Shown here piece by piece: positions 1 to 8,503 of a DNA stretch of 64,000 nt. Numbering within the stretch: position 1 is the first letter of the stretch; the number at the start of each line of letters is the position of its first letter. Origin of the DNA: Ktedonospora formicarum. GTDB lineage: Bacteria > Chloroflexota > Ktedonobacteria > Ktedonobacterales > Ktedonobacteraceae. The stretch covers positions 62,001 to 126,000 of the forward strand of contig NZ_BNJF01000008.1 of the NCBI RefSeq assembly GCF_016587355.1, given 5' to 3'. A model generated the notes under the pieces. The model was not told the DNA's origin. It saw only the letters and a program-made list of their open reading frames with translations, and made no database searches. The position numbers and the translations under genes are program-made.

Positions 1-1
1 T

Positions 2-385
2 CTCCTGTCGCAGGTCTGGCGCGCCTATGTCGCCCGCTTTACCTTGGAGCACACCTTTCGCTTTGTCAAACAATTTCTCAACTGGACTTTGCCACGAGTT
101 CGTCACCCTGAACAGGCGGACCGCTGGACATGGCTGGTCGCACTCGCATACACGCAACTGCGTCTGGCCCGCCCTCTTGTGGCTGATCACCGATTACCCT
201 GGGAAAAGCCCTTGACCGAGGGGAAGTTGACTCCCTATCGCGTGCGTCGCGCGTTTCCGTCACTTCTGAGACATCTCCCAAGGCTTGCAAATGTACCGAA
301 ACCTTGTGGACGATCGCCCGGACGACCAAAAGGCCGCCTTTCTGGGCACGCACCGCGTTATCCTGCCGTCAAAAAGGCTGCTTAA
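2..385 (+). pseudogene. DDE transposase, C-terminal part (gene starts before the window)
   Basis: The reading frame is open from base 2 to the stop at 385 and has no credible start inside the window, so this is the 3' part of a gene that begins upstream. It contains an RFTLEHTFRFVKQ segment followed by an LNWTLPRVRHPEQADRW stretch. This resembles the last catalytic Glu region of IS4/IS701-type DDE transposases, where the Glu is followed by F-R-x-x-K. The basic Pro-rich tail (RSPGRPKGRLSG) is common at the end of such proteins. Whether the complete gene is intact cannot be seen. Family assignment is from motif recognition only. Confidence 0.6.
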
Positions 386-943
386 ATCCTCCGTTTTGCT
401 TTTCTTTTTGGCTTGCGATCACCTTTTTTGGCCTTCGCTTCCCTTGTCGTGGTTAAAACGCAAGCTAAGTGGGAAAACGGAGCATGTCATGCGCCTCATA
501 TTAAAAGCCTCAATCTCTTCACTGCCTTCTCGCGTTGGCGAGACGTACCATGAAGTAGATCGTCTCCAGGTCACCCCAGATCCTGCTAGTGACACACGCG
601 CAAAGCGAAGCCGCCGCAGGTCACGGTAAGGGAGTACTTCAATTACCTTTGCTTCAGTAATGTTGGACGTCTCCAACGAGGAGAAGAAACGAACATCGAC
701 ACACGTGTTCGACATAGCCATTGTCGATTGGCCAGCCAACACAACCCATAGAGAGAACACCGCCTTTTTTGATGTCGAAGAAATAGTGTACTGCTACTCT
801 CATTGGACAAGACGGCGTTTGTCTCGAAGGAAAATACACCAACTCAACAAACCAGGAACGAGTGTATAAAATAGGACAAGTATTCCCACAAAAACATTTC
901 TCTCCACTGGGAAGGGTACAGCCCCACTAACCGGTGAACGTGC
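386..943. other. Intergenic, no gene recognised
   Basis: About 560 bases between two transposase genes. Short open frames exist on both strands, but none has a ribosome binding site or a recognisable motif. It probably holds the 3' end of the first element and the downstream end of the IS1-like element. I could not identify terminal inverted repeats. Confidence 0.4.
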
Positions 944-2155
944 TCAAGCGAGCTTGCGGGGACGCCCTCGCGGTCGCTTGGGCACCGTTGGATCAGGCAA
1001 CGGGCGTGAGCGAGGACGTCCCCGCCGTTTCGGCTCAACCCAAGGTGCTGGAGCAATCTTGAAGGTCAACACCTCGCCAATGCCCCAGATATGATTGGTG
1101 AGGCCTGACGCCATCGCTGGCGTACAAGGAAACCCGAAATGCTTGGCCGAACTCAATTCGTGGTGTGCAAAGCACAAATTGTAGGTGCAGCCGAGCAGAT
1201 ACATGCCCGTTTCCAGCGCGTGTACACGATGGGCCGCATGGCGACATTTACGCGTGAGGCTCGCGAGCCGTTCGCGCATGGTCCCATTGAAGCGCTCGAT
1301 AAAAGCGGTGTTGAGCACCGTTCCGCCTCGTGACTGCTGTAACAGCTTTTCGGCTGAAGACAGCAGACCTTGTGTCATTCTCCGCGTGATTTCCACTACA
1401 CGCTTTTTCTCCGTGCGCTTGATGACCGTTGCAATCACGATGTCAGGCCACGGCATCAAGCATGCTCTTCCTTTGCCTGCGGTCTTTTTCACCTTTTCAC
1501 GGAAAGCTCGACGAATGCTGCCCGGATACGATGCCCATCCATCCGTGCAGACCAGTAGCGTCCGCAACGATTGGCTGCACGCTCGCACCTGCCGCAGAAG
1601 GCAATCAGCGAGCTGGTTATCGCGCCTTCGGCTCACTACCCCAGCCAGCCACAGACGCGTTGAGACCATCATCGCTAACCCCATCCAGGCAACCATTTGA
1701 CGCCCTTTCACCCGGATCTCATCGGCCTGCACATGCACTAGATCAAGCTGTCCTTGCTGCACGATCGCCTCATGGACCTGCTTGCAGTGCTCGCCTGCTC
1801 GATCACGCCAACTGGCGACGGTGCGTTCGTCTAACCCAAACGCCTGCACAATGGCCTGGACCGGACAACCATAGGCCACTAACGTCATCACAATGATCAC
1901 CAGGCTCGCTGGCCTGCGTAGGCCTTCCAGCATCGTCCCTTTGCGGGCACTAAAGGTCTTTCGACACATCTGACATCGATATCGTGGTCGCTTGCGTCCA
2001 TGAATACTGATGTTTCCTGCCCCTTTTTTGCCTCTTGCGCAACACATCTCGTTCGGGCAAAATTGAGAGGATGCGTCCATTGGCTCTGTACTTTTTTGCA
2101 TAAGCGCAGCATCTCTTTGGACGCTGCTTTTTTCAAGCTTTCCTGACCTTTTCAC
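944..2155 (-). CDS. IS1-like zinc-ribbon DDE transposase with AT-hook-like tail
   Basis: Intact frame of 403 codons; the real start may be one of the inner Met codons (Met20 or Met26). The N-terminus carries a four-Cys zinc ribbon (CPNEMCC ... CQMCRKTF) followed by a helix-turn-helix-like segment (AIVQAFGLDERTVASWRDRAG), the arrangement used by IS1-type transposases to bind terminal repeats. Candidate catalytic residues are Asp in VHVQADEIRVKG, Asp in LLVCTDGWASYPGS and Glu in AFIERFNGTMRERL. The C-terminal 35 residues contain RRGRPRSRP and RPRGRPRK, which look like AT-hooks and could add minor-groove binding. It abuts a truncated IS6 transposase at its 5' side. Catalytic activity looks possible; family placement is by motif, not by search. 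Confidence 0.75.
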   Translation of the reverse strand: MKRSGKLEKSSVQRDAALMQKSTEPMDASSQFCPNEMCCARGKKGAGNISIHGRKRPRYRCQMCRKTFSARKGTMLEGLRRPASLVIIVMTLVAYGCPVQAIVQAFGLDERTVASWRDRAGEHCKQVHEAIVQQGQLDLVHVQADEIRVKGRQMVAWMGLAMMVSTRLWLAGVVSRRRDNQLADCLLRQVRACSQSLRTLLVCTDGWASYPGSIRRAFREKVKKTAGKGRACLMPWPDIVIATVIKRTEKKRVVEITRRMTQGLLSSAEKLLQQSRGGTVLNTAFIERFNGTMRERLASLTRKCRHAAHRVHALETGMYLLGCTYNLCFAHHELSSAKHFGFPCTPAMASGLTNHIWGIGEVLTFKIAPAPWVEPKRRGRPRSRPLPDPTVPKRPRGRPRKLA

Positions 2156-2158
2156 CAG

Positions 2159-2635
2159 TTAGCGCAGTGCTACCGAGCGGGGCTTTCTCGCTCGGTTTTT
2201 GTAAGCCGCGTTTTTGTCGACGTTGATGACCCGTGGCGAGCTGGTATGAGAAGCGGCAAGCGTTGTGCGAAAAAAGTACGAGGCAGCTTGCGCGTCTCTC
2301 TTTGGACTGAGCACGAAATCGAGCGTCTTTCCTTGAGAATCGACCGCTCGATAGAGGTAGAGCCACTCCTTTCTGACTTTGATAGACGTTTCATCAACGC
2401 GCCACGAGTCGGTCGTGGGCTTCAAATGGGAACGACAACGTCGTTCAAGCTCTGGAGCGTAATGCTGGACCCATCGGTAAACGGTGGTATGATCGACCTG
2501 GAGGCCACGTTCCTGCATCATTTCTTCGAGGTCCCTCTAACTCAAGGAATAGCGCAGATACCAGCGAACACACAAGAGAATAATGTCAGACTGAAAGTGA
2601 CGCCATTTGAACGGATTTTGACTTGGGTTGCTCAT
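2159..2635 (-). pseudogene. IS6-family transposase, truncated and with an in-frame stop
   Basis: Starting at the ATG at 2635 the frame reads MSNPSQNPFKWRHFQSD, then a TAG at about 2534-2536 replaces the Tyr expected in the family motif S-Y-R-D-L-E-E. The frame resumes with RDLEEMMQERGLQVDHTTVY and continues through the first catalytic Asp (WRVDETSIKV) and second Asp region (VINVDKNAAY). It then ends in foreign sequence at 2159, so the C-terminal half with the catalytic Glu is missing. The outer IS6 end with TTGCAACACAGCC lies at about 2690-2702. The IS1-like gene starts immediately beyond the truncation, suggesting that an insertion or rearrangement removed the rest. Inactive. Confidence 0.85.
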
Positions 2636-2688
2636 GGAGGAAACCTCATTCGCTCGTTTCTCCCCGCTGTAGCCGATCAGTTTTGTCT

Positions 2689-2702
2689 TTGCAACACAGC
2701 CT
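2689..2702 (-). repeat. IS6-type terminal repeat (outer end)
   Basis: The string TTGCAACACAGCC matches the end of the better-preserved IS6 element at 16768-16783. It marks the upstream end of the truncated IS6 copy. The partner end is missing. Confidence 0.7.
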
Positions 2703-2754
2703 ACAATCGTGCCTGAGGCCCCTTTCCTTGTCACTCCCCTTCACTCCCTCTCCT

Positions 2755-3165
2755 CTTGACCCCTTTTCCGTTATCATTCGGAGCCAAATGGCTCCCTTTT
2801 CAGTTATCAACAACACCCAGTGACACCTTCCACTCCTTTCATCTATTGATACCTATCGCTCCTCTAAAGATACCCAACCTCCTTTTCCTTGGCAACTCTT
2901 TCTTATCGCTTTCCATATTTCCATACGTCTCTACGCATCTATTCACTTCCCCCTTGTAGCTCCCCTCTTTCTCAGTTCTCCTCACACTCACAGTGGCATG
3001 ATCCTCCTTCGCTTCTTTCCCCATCTCTCCTACAACCGCATGTCCTTACAAGCGTAGCTGCAACTCCTTTCTTTCTCGCTCGCCTTGGCTTCTCCTCCTC
3101 TTGGCTCCCTTTCTTTCTCATTCGGAACCATTTCGCCCCCTTTTCATTTATCAACAACAAACGAT
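2755..3165. repeat. Dispersed pyrimidine-rich repeat, copy A
   Basis: Bases 2819-3162 align with 13287-13624. Shared blocks include a TTTCATCTATTGA block near 2840, CTCCTCTAAAGATA, CCGCATGTCCTTACA, and a terminal CATTCGGAACCATTT ... TTATCAACAACA block. The terminal block also occurs a third time just upstream (2772-2817), there containing the hairpin GGAGCC-AAAT-GGCTCC. No conserved reading frame explains the similarity, so I treat this as a non-coding dispersed repeat or the end region of a lost element. Confidence 0.7.
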
Positions 3166-3520
3166 CTTTGGCGTAGAAAGCCCTTCAAACTAATCTAAAG
3201 CTGGAACAACTTTTTCTTTTTGCATCACAGTCGGTTACAGTTCCCCTGTGGTAAAATAGGAAGAAAAGCGGTGAAAGATTATCTTTGCTTTTTTATATAC
3301 ATATACTTTCCACCTCCTAATCGCAGCCAAATAGAGAATCACCATTGTCAAGTAGTAATAGGTGCGGAACATGAAATCGTAGGTTCGCTTGCAACGTTTT
3401 CCTGCGCCAAACTACTCGCATTCATGCAGACCAAATAGACAATGACGAGTATACAAGCTATGAGGATTGTTTTGCTCTGCAAACTGAGCTAGACTTAAGA
3501 AAGGTTTTCTGGAGGATCCC
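3166..3520. other. Upstream region of the thioesterase gene
   Basis: AT-richer than its surroundings and without a convincing reading frame. It should hold the promoter of the downstream thioesterase, but I cannot name a reliable -35/-10 pair. The only clear signal is the GGAGG ribosome binding site just before 3521. Confidence 0.4.
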
Positions 3521-3949
3521 ATGAAAAACACACTTAAGGCTGGGATTGTGTATACGTTCCAATTTCGTATCCCCCACTCGAAGACTGTTCCAGCACTCTA
3601 TCCTGAATCGCCAGAATTTCAGGAGATGCCAGAGGTCTTTGCGACAGGATTTCTGGTAGGGCTGCTGGAATGGGCGTGTATCAAAGCCATTCATCCCTAT
3701 CTTGATTGGCCACACGAGCAAACGGTGGGGACTCATATCAATGTCAGTCATCTCGCAGCAACGCCTCCAGGACTAGTTGTCACTGTGAAGGTTACGGTCG
3801 TCAAGGTAGATGGGCGTCATTTGATTTTCGAAGTGGAAGCTCACGACAGTCTCGACATCATTACCAAGGGCACACACGAACGATATCTCATTGACCGTGA
3901 GCGATTTGTCAAGAGGGCAAAGCAGAAGGCGCAATCAACGAACACCTAG
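3521..3949 (+). CDS. Thioesterase of the FlK-like hotdog family
   Basis: A 142-residue protein starting at ATG 3521, preceded by GGAGGATCCC at good spacing. Length and pattern fit single-domain hotdog thioesterases related to fluoroacetyl-CoA thioesterase FlK. It has a Thr/Glu-containing central helix (FATGFLVGLLEWACIKAI), a GTHINVSHLAATPPG strand-turn and a His-containing strand (FEVEAHDSLDIITKGTHERY). These correspond to the Thr, Glu and His used by FlK to hydrolyse acyl-CoA. The protein is expected to be cytoplasmic and dimeric. There are no functional neighbours: the next genes are transposon debris, so the substrate cannot be inferred. Family confidence is good; substrate unknown. Confidence 0.75.
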   Translation: MKNTLKAGIVYTFQFRIPHSKTVPALYPESPEFQEMPEVFATGFLVGLLEWACIKAIHPYLDWPHEQTVGTHINVSHLAATPPGLVVTVKVTVVKVDGRHLIFEVEAHDSLDIITKGTHERYLIDRERFVKRAKQKAQSTNT

Positions 3950-4006
3950 CGGTAGTTTGTTGACTTGGGCTTGCAAAAAGCTTGAGCCAGATGTCATACT
4001 CAAACT

Positions 4007-4213
4007 ATGCGAGCCCATTCTCAAGAACTCCGACAGCACGTCCTTCAAGCTGTGGATGAAGGGATGTCTCATACGGAGATCATCGAACGATTTTATGTTT
4101 CACGCGCGACGATCAAGCGCTACACACAGCAGCCTTGCTATTTGCTAAGAAATTGGATAACCTGCTTATTGAGGGAGGCACTTAGGGCTAGCTACTCTGA
4201 AGGTGGGAGTTGA
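4007..4213 (+). pseudogene. IS630-type transposase, N-terminal helix-turn-helix fragment
   Basis: The first ~43 residues (RAHSQELRQHVLQAVDEG, then ERFYVSRATIKRYTQQ) match the N-terminal helix-turn-helix of IS630/Tc1-type transposases. After the QQ the sequence loses similarity and ends within 25 codons. The DDE catalytic domain is absent, so this is a scrap of an element. Confidence 0.7.
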
Positions 4214-4334
4214 AGAACCCGGCAAGCGCTATGGAGATCAACTCTTTTGAGATAAGTGGGGAATGTGTTACGATCTTTCATGAACCTATGAGGACGCCAG
4301 TGCAGACCTTTTGTGTGTAACTGGGTAAGACACA

Positions 4335-4634
4335 TTCACAGCTCCCGGTTTCACTCACCAGTGGAAGGCGACCAACGAGCAGTATCTTCTACCCGATCTC
4401 GATCGGCTCGGCAACCTCATCATGGCACCGGGGCTCTACAAAACGCGCTTCCTCGCAACCGCCAAGACAGCTCTGGCCGACACACCATTCCAGGTAGAGC
4501 CGGTGCAAGCACTGGTCGCTGAAAGGCCTCGGGCAGCTGCCGTCCTGACCCAGCATGTCAGGATCAGTGGTGGGGATCTTGCAGACGTGGTCAGGAAGTT
4601 GGAATACGTCTTCCGGAAAACGCTGGTCTGTTAA
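4335..4634 (+). other. Unrecognised coding remnant
   Basis: An open frame runs from after a TAA near 4330 to the stop at 4634. Internal text such as TNEQYLLPDLDRLGNLIMAP and GGDLADVVRKLEYVFRKTLV looks protein-like, with Leu-rich helices and balanced charges, but there is no upstream start with a ribosome binding site. I do not recognise the family. It is probably a fragment of a larger gene broken by the surrounding mobile-element activity. Confidence 0.3.
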
Positions 4635-4887
4635 GGCCCACTGCATTACCAACTGAACAAACGGCTTTGAGCGAGAAATATGGACATGACGTTGTGTGCC
4701 TCTTCCCGACAACGCGCTTTATGTTCTACAGAAGAACCTCGTTGTACCAGGAGTATACAGATTGATGGCAATGCGTTATAATGCACGCATCTTTCTAGAG
4801 AAGAAGAGGAATGGGTGGAATAAGATCAAGCGAATCCGTCGTGCTCCCTCTGCCTGTGCACGTCCATGCCAGATGTGAAGCAGCAAC

Positions 4888-4960
4888 CGTTATCCGAAAC
4901 TTCCCCAAAGAGGGACAAGCCATATCTCGCGTTCGGTTCCTGCTTCAACGAACAACGTGC
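4888..4960 (-). repeat. Remnant of a tnpB element right end
   Basis: On the + strand this stretch (ATCCGAAACTTCCCCAAAG through TCGGTTCCTGCTTCAA) aligns over about 70 bases, with most positions identical, to 28102-28160. There the same block lies directly 3' of a tnpB pseudogene. Being conserved without a gene, it probably represents the element end that encodes the guide-RNA scaffold. The tnpB gene itself is gone here. Confidence 0.55.
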
Positions 4961-5139
4961 CTGGATAGACCAGTTCTTACAGGATCTCCACAGGCGTACA
5001 TTCCAGTGTAACTCACCGTACAAGAAGTAATTATAGCAGAAAACGAGATACGAATGCAAGAGCAACAGATGTCAACGGAAAGAACTATTTGTCCACTCTT
5101 CAAGAAACTTGTTTTAACCCTCTTTCCTGAACAATGTAA

Positions 5140-5400
5140 GGTCATCGCGAGCACAATCTGATCGCGCTTCCCCGAACGCTTCAATCATTTCCCGAGTACC
5201 GTTTCAGACTCGCCGCCCTTATGGCCTGGCACCCAGCGCGAATAGACATCCGCCGTATCAATAAAGTTGCCGCCCACCTCCACAAAGGCGTCCAGCACCT
5301 TAAAGGACACCTCCTCGTCGGCGTTCCAGCCAAAGACATTGCCGCTCAGGCACAGCGGCATCACTTTCAGCGAGGAGCCACCCAGGTTGCGCATAAGCAT
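5140..5400 (-). pseudogene. Aldo/keto reductase, N-terminal remnant with in-frame stop
   Basis: From the Met at about 5400 the frame reads MRNLGGSSLKVMPLCLSGN, VLDAFVEVGGNFIDTADVYS and GGESETVLGK. This is the characteristic first beta-alpha units of aldo/keto reductases, with the NADPH-binding Asp and catalytic Tyr in DTADVYS. A TGA then stands where the family has Trp (G-K-W-L-K). The frame resumes with LKRSGKRDQIVLA before similarity is lost. About three quarters of the barrel is missing, so the gene is dead. Confidence 0.8.
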
Positions 5401-5581
5401 CGTTGTATTCAAGAAATAGCCCTCCCTCTCTCTTAGCATTTCTACGGCCTTATACTCACCTTCCCTCCAATTTAGCCACAAATGGGTCATATGCACCATC
5501 AACCTGCCATATCATATGCTCTATATTTGGCGCATGAATTCTAATCCCAGTCTATGGTACTTGTACCTGGAGGGTTTCTCT

Positions 5582-7015
5582 ATGTATCAATACACTGTAT
5601 CTAGCAGGAAAGTAACATTAGCCCTACGTTACACGTATAGTCTTATCGCCCTTTTATTCATGTACCTTCTCGCGGGCTGTGGTTCGCAAGAGGGCGCGTC
5701 CACCAAAGCAACTTCGACGCCATCACCACAGAAACAAGAAGCGAGGTGCTCTATAAACAACAACAACAACCAATCAGCTCATACCCTATACGCCGTCTCA
5801 TGGGATGCCATCGCGAAGGATGCTGATAACAACCAGGGCACCTCTACTCTGCATGTCACGGCCTTCGACACGCAAACTGGTAAACAACTCTGGCAGAAAG
5901 TCCCCACACAGATCACGACAATGTACCAATCGAGCAGGCAGAAAGTCGTTGATGGCGTGCTCTATATCCTTGCGTCTACATACCAGAAGCCAACCCTGCT
6001 CCTGGCCGTCGACACAAAGGATGGGCACTTGCTCTGGCAGCGTGAGTACAAGCAGTCAGACATCCAAATTTTTGAGATCTGTGCAGGGCAAATCTACCTC
6101 GCGATGGCCCCTACAGATACCAATGCCAAACCAACTGTCAGTCTACATGCTCTGAGCGCAAAAGACGGCGAGGAACGCTGGGTCTATGCCAGTGAGGAGA
6201 TGCGCTTCCTTTCGTCTCTAATCGCCACAAAGGAAACCCTCTTCGCGACTGAGCTGCGTATAAACACCGACCAGATTAATGTCATCGCACTCCATCCAGA
6301 GGACGGCAAAGTAAGCTGGCGCAAGGAGTATTACAACAAAGGTGAGGGTGAGAAGTTCAAGCTGCTCGCGACCGAAACGTCCGTCATCATCATCAGGCAG
6401 ATAGATCCGAATCCCACCTATACTGGCATCAGTCACATAACGAGCGTACAGGGGCTTGAGCCATCAAGTGGTAAGGTAACCTGGGAGACACATATGCCTG
6501 TTGATGTTGGCGCTATGAATGCCGTCGCGCTCGGCGTTCAGTTATATCTAAGTGGTTTGAACTTTAATCCCAAAGCGCCAAAGGGACAAGAAGCCATATT
6601 GATGCGCCTGGATGTGAACACGGGTAAGTTACTCTGGCACCGCTTCCACAACTACAACCAACTGACACTGATTTCCAGCCAGGAGATGATCTATGCCTAC
6701 AAGGGATACGGCAACGTCCCGACACCTCAAAAAGAACTCTGCGCACTCGATCCGGCGAGCGGCAAAGAGCACTGGTGTCAGAAGACCTTGCAACCTAGCC
6801 TCTTTAGTCTAAACACCTCTCAAAACACAGTGATCGCCGTCGAGGCTATCCAGCCCGGCCCAATGGAATTGCACCAGAATCTGGTAGCCCTAAGCAAGCA
6901 GGACGGCCATGTTCTCTGGCAGCAGCGCTGGAAGACTGGTTCATCCAAAGATACGACCGTGACGCTCGTTACCACTGCCGAAGGGCAGGACACCCAGACC
7001 ATCGCCGTTTTCTAA
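5582..7015 (+). CDS. Exported lipoprotein with PQQ-like beta-propeller repeats
   Basis: The start at ATG 5582 is chosen because GGAGG lies at 5572 with normal spacing; an in-frame ATG exists at 5516 but lacks a site. Residues 12-33 form a lipoprotein signal peptide ending in LLAGC, so Cys33 would be lipidated and the protein anchored on the outer face of the membrane. A Ser/Thr/Gln-rich linker (34-70) follows. Then come at least six repeats with the motif pattern A-x-D-x-x-[TS]-G-K-x-x-W (for example AFDTQTGKQLWQK, AVDTKDGHLLWQR, ALDPASGKEHWCQ), typical of PQQ-enzyme/BamB-type eight-bladed propellers. The Trp-docking repeats are present but I see no quinoprotein catalytic residues. It is therefore more likely a binding or scaffold protein than a dehydrogenase. 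It is a single gene with no operon partners. Confidence 0.8.
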   Translation: MYQYTVSSRKVTLALRYTYSLIALLFMYLLAGCGSQEGASTKATSTPSPQKQEARCSINNNNNQSAHTLYAVSWDAIAKDADNNQGTSTLHVTAFDTQTGKQLWQKVPTQITTMYQSSRQKVVDGVLYILASTYQKPTLLLAVDTKDGHLLWQREYKQSDIQIFEICAGQIYLAMAPTDTNAKPTVSLHALSAKDGEERWVYASEEMRFLSSLIATKETLFATELRINTDQINVIALHPEDGKVSWRKEYYNKGEGEKFKLLATETSVIIIRQIDPNPTYTGISHITSVQGLEPSSGKVTWETHMPVDVGAMNAVALGVQLYLSGLNFNPKAPKGQEAILMRLDVNTGKLLWHRFHNYNQLTLISSQEMIYAYKGYGNVPTPQKELCALDPASGKEHWCQKTLQPSLFSLNTSQNTVIAVEAIQPGPMELHQNLVALSKQDGHVLWQQRWKTGSSKDTTVTLVTTAEGQDTQTIAVF

Positions 7016-7081
7016 TCCCACCCATTCCTAAGGATATGCAAACATGAAACATCCCAAACTTTGAAGGGATGAGATTGCAGA

Positions 7082-7142
7082 AAGAAACCTCCTGAGAGAA
7101 ACTGAAAGTAGGAACACTCATTTTCTCATCAGGAGGTTTCTT
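7082..7142 (+). promoter_or_regulatory. Hairpin that hides the transposase ribosome binding site
   Basis: Perfect 14-bp inverted repeat: AAGAAACCTCCTGA (7082-7095) pairs with TCAGGAGGTTTCTT (7129-7142), and the ATG starts at 7143. The AGGAGG lies inside the right arm. A transcript entering from outside the element would fold and block translation. A transcript starting between the arms would not. This is the known protection strategy of IS10/IS50-type elements; its operation here is inferred. Confidence 0.7.
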
Positions 7143-8468
7143 ATGTGGTCACAGTATGCCCTCTCTGAGAGAGAAAGGCAAGCTGGAGAGCAACTTTCGC
7201 AAGAAACGACTGGGCACCTTGTTACGCTCTTGACCCCTTTGCTGGAAGTGCTCGATACCTTGCTAGACACCTGCTTGGTCCGAACCCTTTTCGAGACCGT
7301 GCAAGCGCTCATTGTGTGGCGCGACGCTTCTAAGGCCATGCTGCTCAGTGAACTAGGAGCCTTTCTCGCGTCCCCAGCCCATGCTCCTGCTGGTACCAAG
7401 CGCCTGAGCCGCCTATTGCACTCTCCATGCTGGCATGCTCGTGTGATTGAACACTTTCTCTGGACCCAAGCCAGCCAAGCGATTGCATCCCTCAAGAGCC
7501 AAGGGGAAACGCCCCTGCTGGTGTGGGATGAGAGCGTGTTGGAGAAACCTGAGAGCCTTACCTTAGAAGGGCTCGGCTCAGTGCGCTCAAGCCAGGCTTT
7601 TATCAACCCCCTCGAGGCTCCATCTTCGTGCCAGGCATGCAATGGCTCGGGTTGCTGGTCGTAGGCATGAGCAGCCCTCCCGTGCTTGCCGCCTTGCAGT
7701 GGTGGACCAATCGCGGCCGCGTTCGCAGTCAAGCGACGTTGTGAGGAAGGATGGTGGCTGGGCAAATGCATGGCGGCATGGGGTCGTGAGGTGCTCCATG
7801 TTTTTGATCGGGGATTCGCTGGTGAACCCTGGCTCGAAGAGTGCAGGCAAGCAGGCATTCGCTTTGTCATGCGCTGGCCCAAGGACTACCACCTGCGTGA
7901 TGGGCAGTATCGGGAGCGTAGCGCCTGGAAGATCGCCCAGGGGAAGCGGTCCTGGGGGAAGCGAGCGCTGTGGGAGAGCCATCGACAGCAATGGTCTCAA
8001 GGAGGGGTCGTCGCATTGCCAGTGACCCATCCCCACGTTGGTGGACAGTTCTGGTTGGTGGTATCGCGTCCAGGCAAAGGACGGCTTCCCTGGTATCTGC
8101 TGACCAATGAACCCATCGAAACCGAAGATGACGCGTGGAGCATCGTCTTTGCCTATGCACGCAGGTGGCGCATTGAGATGGCGTGGCGCTTCACCAAGAG
8201 CGAATTGGGCTTCGAAAGCCCACGCCTGTGGGCGTGGGAGCCACGCATCAAGCTTTTGATGATCGCCAGCCTTGCCTTTGCCTTTCTGCTCTCCTTGCTT
8301 GAGGTTTCCTCCCAAGGACTTCGACAGGATCTGCTTGACCAATGGTGCCATCGTACAGGAAAGCGGCATCTGTTGGCACAGATGCCGCTCTACCGCTTGA
8401 GGGAGGCTCTCAGCTTTCTCTGGCTGGTCATTCCTCCCTCCATCCCTCCTTTTCAAAATTCGGGATGA
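7143..8468 (+). pseudogene. IS4-family transposase broken by a deletion and a frameshift
   Basis: The first 150 codons are in frame from ATG 7143 and include a first catalytic Asp (LLVWDESVLEKPESL). Near 7590 a short deletion joins VRSS to PGFYQPPRGSIF and shifts the frame. Near 7740 a second shift brings the reading into the frame that ends at 8468. That last part holds the second Asp (VLHVFDRGFAG) and the YREK-type signature of IS4 transposases (YARRWRIEMAWRFTKSELGF). All three catalytic regions survive in sequence, but no continuous product can be made. Confidence 0.85.
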
Positions 8469-8503
8469 TTCATGTCCTTCCTCTTGCACAGTGCCTTGCT
8501 CTG

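Larger units (their letters stand above)
7042..8475. mobile_element. IS4-family insertion sequence, complete ends, inactive transposase
   Basis: The left end (7042-7065, ACATGAAACATCCCAAACTT...) and right end (8452-8475) are inverted repeats, 21 of 24 positions identical. They enclose a single transposase gene. No target duplication is evident in the flanking bases (…ATATGCAA / CCTTCCTC…). The gene inside is broken, so movement would need a transposase supplied in trans. Confidence 0.8.

Noticed and set aside
2823-3160. Small proteins encoded in the pyrimidine-rich repeat (for example the Lys/Glu-rich minus-strand frame at 2972-3160).
   Set aside because: The frame is not preserved between copy A and copy B, there is no ribosome binding site, and the composition follows the polypurine bias of the strand.
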